This document shows positions 7,588 through 12,845 of a stretch of 12,845 bases of DNA, in pieces. The notes under the pieces were generated by a model, which was given only the letters and a program-made list of their open reading frames with translations, made no database searches and was not told the DNA's origin. The translations under genes were made by a program, and so were the position numbers. Source of the DNA: Mycobacterium sp. (GTDB taxonomy: Bacteria > Actinomycetota > Actinomycetes > Mycobacteriales > Mycobacteriaceae); NCBI GenBank assembly GCA_019246375.1, contig JAFAQO010000302.1:1-12845 (forward strand), written 5' to 3'. Positions within the stretch are counted from its first letter, which is position 1. Each line of letters opens with the position of its first letter.

Positions 7588-8040
7588 ACGAGGTGGGCCT
7601 TGATCACCGGTGGCACCGACGGGATCGGACGCGCGGTGGCCGGCCAGTTGGCTGCCGCCGGCAATGATGTGCTCATCGTGGGCACGAATAACACCGAGGG
7701 CATACGTGCCGAACGCGAAACCGCAAGAGACAGCGGCAATTCGCGGGGTGCATTTCCTGCGCGCAGACCTGACCCTGGCAAGCGAGGCTCACCGGCTCGC
7801 CGACGAGGTGAAAAGCCGGTGCGATCACCTGCACTACCTGGTGCACAGCGCCGGCATGGTCCGCGGTCGCCGAGCACTGACCGCCGAGGGCGTGGAGTCC
7901 AACTTCGCGGTCAATTACCTGAGCCGGTTCGCGCTGACCAACCGGCTGCTTCCGCCGCTGCAGGCCGCAAGCATGCCGGGGCGATCAGCCCGCATCGTGC
8001 TGGTCGGCGCCCACTTCTCCCGTAGCCGGCTGAATATGGC
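7588..8040 (+). pseudogene. Short-chain dehydrogenase/reductase remnant (start lost, frameshift, 3' end missing)
   Basis: The first frame reads WALITGGTDGIGRAVAGQL, the Rossmann TGxxxGIG dinucleotide loop of an SDR, then AAGNDVLIVGTNNTEGIRAE. Similarity continues in the next frame after about 7737-7742, with IRGVHFLRADLTLASEAHRL, LHYLVHSAGMVRGRRALT (the NNAG strand, here HSAG) and VESNFAVNYLSRFALTNRLL, and stops after ARIVLVGAHFS near 8020-8040. The catalytic Ser-Tyr-x-x-x-Lys region is absent. AAAGGA is followed after six bases by ACG (7588-7590) where a start is expected, so ATG may have mutated to ACG. Start loss, frameshift and truncation together make a functional product very unlikely. 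The break coincides with the inserted block holding the epoxide hydrolase and istB remnant. The 3' boundary is approximate. Confidence 0.8.
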
Positions 8041-8148
8041 GAGAACGAATACGACGGGCTACCGGCAAACCCGACCGCGAAAGTCGAATCGACTAAGCCC
8101 GGACATTCGCCCACAGCGCCGCGGGGATTGGCGTAATGTCTGCAAGCC
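8041..8148 (+). other. Junction segment between SDR remnant and epoxide hydrolase
   Basis: After SDR similarity ends, one frame reads EYDGLPANPTAKVESTKPG and stops at TAA (8134-8136), which is in the same frame as the hydrolase that follows. I recognise no family. It could be the tail of a protein carried in with the hydrolase or just non-coding flank. No TGTCACA-type promoter and no clear ribosome site for the next gene are visible. Confidence 0.4.
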
Positions 8149-8970
8149 GTGGCTGATGCAGTCTCCTTCGTCGATGCGAACGGCCTGAAATTCGCCTATC
8201 TCCAGGAGGGCTCTGGACCTCTCGTGCTCATGCTTCACGGGTTCCCGGACACCGCGCATACGTGGGACGACCTTCGCCCCCGAATCGCCGCCAAGGGATA
8301 CCGCGCGGTCAGCCCGTTTATGCGCGGGTACCACCCCAGCGCGATCCCGGATCGCGACACGGATCAAGAGACCTTGGCGCGCGATCCGCTTGCGTTGATT
8401 GAAGCGCTCGGCTCCCGTGAGGCCATCATCATCGGCCACGACTGGGGAGCCTCGGCCGCATACGGCGCGGCGGCGCTCGGCCCTGATCGAGTGAAAAAGC
8501 TGTTCGTCGTCGGCATTCCTCACCCAGCGGGGATCAAGCCGTCGCCAAAGAAGCTTTGGGGCGTCCGCCACTTCGCTTTATACAAGCTGCCGGGTGCACC
8601 GGACCGCTTCGCGCGCAATGATTTCGCGGCGCTCCCCGCGATCTATCGGCGATGGTCCCCGGCGTGGAACCCTGATCCCAAGGAGTTCGACGCCGTCCGC
8701 GCAAGCTTCTCGAACCGGGCGAGCTTGAACGCAGCGTTTGGTTATTACCGAAAGCTCTCGCCTATTCCCACCGCATCACTAAAGGCGCGGATCACGGTGC
8801 CGACGGTCGTCTTTGCTGGGCTCGATGATCCAATCGTCGAGCCGTCGGACTATCGGGGCGCCGCCCGGATGTTCGAGAACGAGTACATCATTGAGGAAGT
8901 CCGAGGCGGTCATTTCATGCATAGGGAGTATCCCGACGCGTTCGCCGAACGGCTCTTGGCTCATCTGTAA
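8149..8970 (+). CDS. Epoxide hydrolase-like alpha/beta hydrolase
   Basis: GTG 8149 opens a 273-residue protein; an in-frame TAA 12 bases upstream limits earlier starts. Motifs of the epoxide hydrolase branch are in order: LMLHGFPDTAHTWDDL with the HGFP oxyanion motif (30-33), FMRGYHPSAIPD, nucleophile elbow IIIGHDWGASAA with Asp98, cap-domain YYRKL (199-203) with candidate ring-opening Tyr, acid FAGLDDPIV (Asp226/227) and GGHFMHREYP with catalytic His255. It would open epoxides by water through an Asp-ester intermediate; substrate unknown, location cytoplasmic. No Shine-Dalgarno is seen at the GTG. Codon use is less biased than that of its neighbours (for example TTA, CTT and AAA/AAG mixed), and it lies beside an IS21 remnant and after a truncated gene, so it may have arrived by transfer. 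It converges with the istB remnant. Confidence 0.85.
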   Translation: MADAVSFVDANGLKFAYLQEGSGPLVLMLHGFPDTAHTWDDLRPRIAAKGYRAVSPFMRGYHPSAIPDRDTDQETLARDPLALIEALGSREAIIIGHDWGASAAYGAAALGPDRVKKLFVVGIPHPAGIKPSPKKLWGVRHFALYKLPGAPDRFARNDFAALPAIYRRWSPAWNPDPKEFDAVRASFSNRASLNAAFGYYRKLSPIPTASLKARITVPTVVFAGLDDPIVEPSDYRGAARMFENEYIIEEVRGGHFMHREYPDAFAERLLAHL

Positions 8971-8993
8971 CTGGGGAGTCTGCCGCGGAGTAG

Positions 8994-9578
8994 TCAGCGC
9001 GCGGAGCGCGTGTTTCGTGCGTGGGCGAGTCGGTAGGAGGGGCTGCCGGTCTCGATGAGCTTTCCGGCAACGTTAACCGGTCGACAATCGGCGCGCACAG
9101 TCGCGGGTCGTAATGTCTTTGCCCAGCAAGAAACGGCTCATTGGAGGCAATGGCGATCGCCGAGTGTTCCTTCCGCTCCGTGAGAACTGGGAACAGCAGT
9201 TCCGCGCCGCGCCGGTCGAGCTGCAGGTATCCCAGCTCCTCCACGAGGATCAGATCAACGCTCCCGCAGGTGTTAATCAGCTTGTCAGCTGCTTGTCGTC
9301 GGCGGCTTCGACCGGTTAATTGACCAGCTTGCTGGCCGGGGTGTAGCGGACCTGGGTAGCCGGTCTCGGCGGCCAGGGTGGCCAGCGCAATCAACAGATG
9401 AGTTTTGCCCGTTCCGGAGTCACCGATCAAGCACAACGGATGTCCTGCCTTGACCCATCCATAGTTGGCCAGTGGCCCGATGGCCGCGGGGTTGATGGCC
9501 GGGGTTGGCGTCAAAAGAGAACTCCTCCAACCGTTTTGGCCGGAGACTCGTCCCAGGACTTATTGCTCACCAACGGCA
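8994..9578 (-). pseudogene. istB: IS21-family istB (ATPase helper) remnant
   Basis: The minus strand carries pieces of IstB in shifting frames: RPKRLEEFSFDANP, then AINPAAIGPLANYGWVKAG, Walker A LIGDSGTGKTHLLIAL, YTPASKLVN, VEAADDKQLT, the Walker B region SVDLILVEELGYLQLDRRG, AIAIASNEPF, DPRLCAPIVDRLT, and AGKLIETGSPSYRLAHARN ending at TGA 8996-8994. Joining them needs at least four frameshifts (runs at 9501-9504 and 9354-9356, near 9284, near 9069) and there is a TAA in frame at 9318-9316. The first part of IstB and all of istA are absent, and no terminal inverted repeats are obvious. IS21 uses IstB to direct the IstA transposase; this copy is dead. Its 5' limit near the following CMD gene is approximate. 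Confidence 0.85.
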
Positions 9579-9614
9579 ATTCCAAAACCGGATAACGACG
9601 AGGAAGGGACGCGA

Positions 9615-10154
9615 ATGTCGGCCCGCACAAATTCCCAGGGATCTGGCCCCGTCTCGGCGATGTTGGAGGAGGTCAGGGTGGCGAGCGGGGGCCGGTTACT
9701 GGGCCTGCACACCGACCTGGCGCGCTCGCCGTCGGCGCTTGCGGCGTACCTGGGTTTGCGTCGCGCGGCCGCTGACTACGCGACACTGGACCCGGCGGTT
9801 GGCGCGGCGATCATGTTCACCGTCGGCGCGGTTGACCGCGGCGACTACACGCAAGCCGTCGCTACCCAACTCGGCATCCGGGCTGGGATGAGCGAGCAAC
9901 AGACTATCGCTGCGCGGTCGGGGCAGGTCGACGATGTCGGTACCGCAGCGTTGTTGACCGTAATGCGGGAGGCCGCGGCGAACACCGGGGCTGTCAGCAA
10001 GTCCGCTTGGGATTCCGCGACTGCGGCCGGATGGAGCGACCAGCAGCTCTGTGAGGCGTTTGCACACCTGGCGTTAACCGTCTTTTGCGACTACTTCACC
10101 AACTACGCCCGCACCGCACTCGATGTCCCCGCCGCACCGCCTATTCAGCCATGA
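9615..10154 (+). CDS. Carboxymuconolactone decarboxylase-like protein lacking redox cysteines (CMD2)
   Basis: ATG 9615 follows AGGAAGGG and gives 179 residues. It is a paralogue of the protein at 6881-7435, with about 116 of 166 aligned residues identical by eye, including ASGGRLL, LHTDLARSP, LAAYLGLRRA, ATAAGWSD and DYFTN. The CMD core reads VGAVDRGDYTQAVATQLG, again without the C-x-Y-C pair and following His of AhpD-like members. A Cys occurs in TVFCDYF and another in QLCEAF, but neither is at the family's redox position. The TGA overlaps the ATG of the Ddn-family gene (ATGA, 10151-10154), implying coupled translation, just as CMD1 is coupled to its hydrolase. No TGTCACA promoter precedes it; the istB remnant abuts its 5' side, so its own promoter may have been separated by that insertion. 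Frame extension back to 9465 overlaps the istB remnant and is not used. Confidence 0.87.
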   Translation: MSARTNSQGSGPVSAMLEEVRVASGGRLLGLHTDLARSPSALAAYLGLRRAAADYATLDPAVGAAIMFTVGAVDRGDYTQAVATQLGIRAGMSEQQTIAARSGQVDDVGTAALLTVMREAAANTGAVSKSAWDSATAAGWSDQQLCEAFAHLALTVFCDYFTNYARTALDVPAAPPIQP

Positions 10155-10585
10155 CCGAACCGATCCGCGACATCGATGCGTTGAAAGCCTTCAATGCCAA
10201 CATCATTGACCAATTCCGGGCCAATGCGGGCAAGGTCGGCGACCAGTTCGAGGGCGCCGACCTGCTGGTGCTGACCACGACCGGCGCGAAGTCGGGTCAT
10301 CGACGACTGAACCCATTGCAGTCTGTACGCAGTCGCGGCGCGATGATCGTCGTCGGTGCCTACGCCGGTGCGGACGTTGACCCGGCATGGGTGCACAACC
10401 TGCGCGCCAATCCACGGGCACACGTCGAAGTCGGCACCGATTCCTTCGATGTCATCGCCCGCGAATTACCACCAGCGGAGCGCAAACACGCGTGGGCCCA
10501 GGTCATCGATGCCGAACCGGGTTTCGCCGAACACCAGGCCAAGACCAGCCGGGTACTACCGATCTTCGAGCTGCGGCCGGTGTAA
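10151..10585 (+). CDS. Ddn-family deazaflavin (F420)-dependent oxidoreductase
   Basis: The product is 144 residues from ATG 10151, the usual size of the Ddn / TIGR00026-type family. Visible family features are LLVLTTTGAKSGHRRLNPLQ (about residues 36-55, strand and phosphate-contacting loop), MIVVGAYAGADVDPAWVHNL, NPRAHVEVG, and a C-terminal TSRVLPIFELRP. Members use reduced F420 to reduce quinones or nitro-compounds in mycobacteria and relatives, which supports an actinobacterial host. The physiological substrate here is unknown. It has no ribosome site independent of the preceding gene: its ATG lies in the TGA of CMD2, so it is probably translated by coupling. It is followed by 74 bases and then the ECF promoter of the FMN reductase unit. 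Confidence 0.9.
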   Translation: MTEPIRDIDALKAFNANIIDQFRANAGKVGDQFEGADLLVLTTTGAKSGHRRLNPLQSVRSRGAMIVVGAYAGADVDPAWVHNLRANPRAHVEVGTDSFDVIARELPPAERKHAWAQVIDAEPGFAEHQAKTSRVLPIFELRPV

Positions 10586-10659
10586 TCCCCCCACGCGACC
10601 CATGACGCCAGGGTCGTGTATAGCCGCACCGGCCGAACAATATGTTGTCCACTTCCCAA

Positions 10660-10687
10660 TGTCACATTCGATTCGTCGTTGTCGTCC
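10660..10687 (+). promoter_or_regulatory. ECF-sigma promoter for the FMN reductase-VOC unit
   Basis: TGTCACA (10660-10666) and CGTCC (10683-10687) are separated by 16 bases, as in the four other copies. The -10 block ends only eight bases before the ATG at 10696, so the predicted start of transcription falls on or next to that ATG, implying a leaderless mRNA. Confidence 0.82.
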
Positions 10688-10695
10688 TAATCCGT

Positions 10696-11388
10696 ATGAG
10701 TACAACCACATTCAGCAACGGAACCGGCCAACGGCGGGAGTCAGCGACGCTGCAACTCAAACTGATCGTCGGCAGCACCCGACCCGGCCGGACAGCCGAC
10801 CGCGTACTGCCGTGGATGTCCGAGCGTGCACGCAGCGATGGCCGGTTCACGGTCGAGGTACTCGATTTGCGCGACTGGGACTTACCGATGTTCGCCGAGT
10901 CGCAGGCCAGCATCGGCGATCCCAGCGATCCGACGTATTCTAGTCCTGATGTGCGGCGATGGAACCACACCGTATCCACGGGCGACGCCTACATATTTCT
11001 CACCCCCGAGTACAACCACAGCATTCCCGGCGCGCTGAAAAACGCCATCGACAGCGTTTTTGCCAGCTACGCGCTGCGCAACAAGCCCGCCGGTGTCGTG
11101 GCCTACAGCGCCGGGCGCGTCGGCGGCGCCCGCGCAGTCGAACACCTGGCCCTGATCGCAGTTGAGGCCGAGCTGATCCCGTTGCGCAACGCCGTGCTGA
11201 TCCCCACCGTGCACAACGCGTTTGACGCGTCTGGTGAACCGACCGATCCGCGCGTGGACACCGCCCTCGCCATACTGCTCGACGACCTGGCGTGGTGGGC
11301 AGAACTGCTGCGCTCTGGGCGCAAACGCGGCGCCCTCCCCCCGGCCGGTGCCCGCACCATGTCCCGTTCCGCACCGGCTGCCAGCTAG
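10696..11388 (+). CDS. NADPH-dependent FMN reductase (flavodoxin-like fold)
   Basis: From ATG 10696 the product is 230 residues. The flavodoxin-like fold of the NAD(P)H-dependent FMN reductase family is shown by LKLIVGSTRPGRTADRV (residues 21-37, FMN phosphate loop), VEVLDLRDWDLPMF, AYIFLTPEYNHSIPGALKNA (98-117, isoalloxazine-contacting loop PEYN), and VVAYSAGRVGGARAVEHL (134-151). Such enzymes pass two electrons from NAD(P)H to FMN or quinones and can feed reduced flavin to partner oxygenases. The first 20 residues precede the fold and are not typical. There is no Shine-Dalgarno, the upstream ECF promoter lies directly against the start, and no later in-frame ATG or GTG occurs before the conserved strand, so a leaderless start is the best reading. 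The VOC gene follows after 13 bases, forming a two-gene unit. Confidence 0.9.
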   Translation: MSTTTFSNGTGQRRESATLQLKLIVGSTRPGRTADRVLPWMSERARSDGRFTVEVLDLRDWDLPMFAESQASIGDPSDPTYSSPDVRRWNHTVSTGDAYIFLTPEYNHSIPGALKNAIDSVFASYALRNKPAGVVAYSAGRVGGARAVEHLALIAVEAELIPLRNAVLIPTVHNAFDASGEPTDPRVDTALAILLDDLAWWAELLRSGRKRGALPPAGARTMSRSAPAAS

Positions 11389-11401
11389 AAGGAGAACACC
11401 C

Positions 11402-11821
11402 ATGAACGGCCCGCAACAATTTCAGCTGCCCCCGCACGATGGTTTCGTGGTCACGCACTTCCTTGTGGTCTCCGACCCGGACCAATCGCGCGACTACTAC
11501 CGCGACGTGTTTGGCGCCGTCGTGGTCCGGGAGCGTTATCCGGTCATCCTGCAGCTCGCCAACACCTGGCTGATCCTCAACACCGGCGGTGGCCCTACCG
11601 ACGACAAACCGACCGTCACCCTCACCGCACCGGCGGACCCCGACACAGTGAGTGCATTTCTGAATCTCCGCGTCGCCGACATCGAGCGTGCGCACCGCGA
11701 GTGGAGCGCGCGAGGCGCGCGATTCCTCACCGATCCCACCGACCACGGATACGAGATCCGTGCCTACATCCGAGATCCCGACGGCCATCTCATCGAGGTC
11801 GGCCAAGCGCGCAGCGGCTAG
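11402..11821 (+). CDS. VOC-superfamily (glyoxalase/bleomycin-resistance/dioxygenase) protein
   Basis: The product is 139 residues from ATG 11402, with AGAAGGAG directly upstream and inside the 13-base gap after the FMN reductase. It is a single VOC domain of two beta-alpha-beta-beta-beta modules: VVTHFLVVSDPDQSRDYYRD (first module, His19 a probable metal ligand), WLILNTGGG, then LNLRVADIERAHREWSARGA (second module) and IRDPDGHLIEVGQ with the usual final Glu ligand. VOC proteins bind a divalent metal and act as glyoxalases, isomerases, dioxygenases or drug-binding proteins; these motifs do not decide which. Cotranscription with the FMN reductase from the ECF promoter is likely. The next gene is the sigma factor, which has its own copy of that promoter. 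Confidence 0.9.
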   Translation: MNGPQQFQLPPHDGFVVTHFLVVSDPDQSRDYYRDVFGAVVVRERYPVILQLANTWLILNTGGGPTDDKPTVTLTAPADPDTVSAFLNLRVADIERAHREWSARGARFLTDPTDHGYEIRAYIRDPDGHLIEVGQARSG

Positions 11822-11848
11822 CTCGGTGGTGGGCCTACCGTGCGGCGA

Positions 11849-11876
11849 TGTCACAATTTGCGGCGCCGTTTCGTCC
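11849..11876 (+). promoter_or_regulatory. ECF-sigma promoter of the sigma factor gene (autoregulation)
   Basis: TGTCACA (11849-11855), 16 bases, CGTCC (11872-11876). It lies between the VOC stop and the sigma factor ATG at 11931, predicting a leader of roughly 45 bases. Sharing this element with the other units is the main reason to propose that the sigma factor drives itself and the cluster. Confidence 0.85.
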
Positions 11877-11930
11877 ATAACCAGTAAAAGGACGGCCTCG
11901 GCACTGGCCGGCACCTCCCAAGGAGCGCAG

Positions 11931-12809
11931 ATGTTTGCCGATGAATCGTTCGACCTGGCGTGGAAGACCCATCGCGCATTTCTGGTCGATTTGGCGTTCC
12001 GGATCGTCGGCGACATCGGGGTAGCCGAGGACGTGGTTCAAGAAGCCTTCTTCCGCCTGATGCAGACCCGGCTCGACGACATCGACGACGAGCGCGGCTG
12101 GCTGATCGTGGTAACCAGCCGGCTGTGCTTGGATCACGTCAAGTCGGCGTCGGCACGGCGGGAACGACCAGAAGACATGGCCGCCCCAAGCCACCGCGAA
12201 CGCCCCTCGTCATCCATCGATCCCGCCGATCGAGTCACCCTCGACGACGAGCTGCGGCTCGCGCTGCTGGTGGTGATGGAACGCCTCACACCCGCCGAAC
12301 GGGTGGTGTTCGTGCTCCACGACATCTTCCAGCAACCCTTCGACGTGATCGCATTGACGGTGGGTAGGCCGTCAACGGCGTGTCGGCAGCTGGCCAGCAG
12401 GGCTCGACGCAAGATCTCCCAGTCCCCCAACGCCCGCCAAACCGTCGAACCGGCCGAACATCAGGTGCTCACCAGAAAATTCATCACGGCGTGTTCCACC
12501 GGCAACCTCGATGAGCTTCTTGCCGTACTCGATCCCAACGTCACCGGAGAGGTCGACACCCGCAAGGGCCTTATCGTCGTGGGCGCTGACAGAGTGGCGG
12601 AAAACATTGTGCGCTTCTGGGGTCGTCCCAGAACCGTCCTCGTGTCCCAGCCCCTCGGCGCGGAACCGGCTGTGTTGGCGTTCGTCAACCGAAAGCTTAT
12701 GGGAGTCATCGTCCTAACGATGGGTGCCGGCAATATCACCAAAATCCATGTGCACGTCGACCGCTCAACGCTTGCGCCCTTGCGCGAGCAGCTCTTCGGC
12801 ACCGCGTAG
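11931..12809 (+). CDS. sigI: SigI-like ECF sigma factor with C-terminal SnoaL-like domain
   Basis: ATG 11931 follows AAGGAG by five bases; the product is 292 residues. Sigma region 2 spans about 10-80, with LVDLAFRIVGDIGVAEDVVQ (helix and DxxQE-like core) and DDERGWLIVVTSRLCLDHVK. Region 4 spans about 107-162, with LLVVMERLTPAERVVFVLHD and a helix-turn-helix ending STACRQLASRARRKI. The remainder (about 173-292) is a SnoaL-like domain, including FITACSTGNLDELLAVLDP and AEPAVLAFVNR. This layout and many segments match mycobacterial SigI as I remember it. ECF sigma factors with this fused domain usually have no separate anti-sigma factor, and none is seen here; the domain regulates activity. The ECF41 linker motif WLPEP is not present, so it is SigI-like rather than a canonical ECF41 member. 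Its own gene carries the TGTCACA/CGTCC promoter, suggesting positive autoregulation. Confidence 0.88.
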   Translation: MFADESFDLAWKTHRAFLVDLAFRIVGDIGVAEDVVQEAFFRLMQTRLDDIDDERGWLIVVTSRLCLDHVKSASARRERPEDMAAPSHRERPSSSIDPADRVTLDDELRLALLVVMERLTPAERVVFVLHDIFQQPFDVIALTVGRPSTACRQLASRARRKISQSPNARQTVEPAEHQVLTRKFITACSTGNLDELLAVLDPNVTGEVDTRKGLIVVGADRVAENIVRFWGRPRTVLVSQPLGAEPAVLAFVNRKLMGVIVLTMGAGNITKIHVHVDRSTLAPLREQLFGTA

Positions 12810-12812
12810 ACA

Positions 12813-12840
12813 CGTCACATTCTCGGCTGTCGCCTCGTCC
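12813..12840 (+). promoter_or_regulatory. ECF-sigma promoter pointing out of the window
   Basis: CGTCACA (12813-12819), one base off the TGTCACA of the others, is followed after 16 bases by CGTCC (12836-12840). It starts four bases after the sigma factor stop and faces right, so it should serve the next gene, which lies beyond the window. Confidence 0.7.
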
Positions 12841-12845
12841 CTAAG

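Noticed and set aside
9528..9553. Possible ECF promoter before CMD2 (CGTCC at 9549-9553)
   Set aside because: The bases at the required -35 position read CAACC, not TCACA, and the site lies in the istB remnant.
11000..12016. Minus-strand open frame of 338 codons opposite FMN reductase, VOC and sigma factor
   Set aside because: Three well-supported plus-strand genes cover it, and the product has no recognisable domain.
1..12845. tRNA, rRNA or CRISPR array
   Set aside because: I saw no cloverleaf-like segments, rRNA signatures or regularly spaced repeats; the only repeated short element is the promoter motif.

Overview
The window looks like a chromosomal piece of a Mycobacterium, probably a slow grower. 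It is GC-rich throughout. It carries an F420-dependent Ddn-family reductase and a sigma factor that closely resembles mycobacterial SigI from memory. Genes are tightly packed, ATGA start/stop overlaps occur, and one transcript looks leaderless. Species cannot be fixed from the sequence alone.

Left part (1-4680). A glycosyltransferase family 9 gene runs off the left edge on the minus strand. It is divergent from a CPA1-type Na+/H+ antiporter, which is followed by an SBP56 / methanethiol-oxidase-like gene. About 300 bases after that hold nothing I recognise. This part looks like ordinary housekeeping or accessory genome.

Right part (4680-12845). This is a redox/detoxification gene cluster around a SigI-type ECF sigma factor. 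Reading leftwards from about 7500 is a four-gene unit: a carboxymuconolactone-decarboxylase-like (CMD) protein, an alpha/beta hydrolase, a DUF6069-like membrane protein and a diiron protein broken by one frameshift. Reading rightwards are a decayed short-chain dehydrogenase (SDR), an epoxide-hydrolase-like gene, a decayed IS21 istB remnant (minus strand), a second CMD paralogue overlapping a Ddn-family F420 reductase, an NADPH-dependent FMN reductase, a VOC-family protein and the sigma factor.

The main discovery is a repeated two-block promoter, TGTCACA-N16-CGTCC. It occurs five times with exactly 16 bases between TCACA and CGTCC. The copies lie before the CMD1 operon, before the SDR (back to back with the first), before the FMN reductase, before the sigma factor itself, and just after the sigma gene pointing out of the window. 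The motif agrees with what I recall of the promoter class of ECF41 sigma factors, which carry a fused SnoaL-like regulatory domain and are often linked to CMD, oxidoreductase or epimerase genes. The simplest reading is a local, autoregulated SigI regulon of CMD-like, F420, FMN, NAD(P), VOC and diiron proteins, now partly decaying: three pseudogenes, and an insertion that seems to have cut CMD2-ddn off from a promoter. Both CMD paralogues lack the family's redox cysteines.
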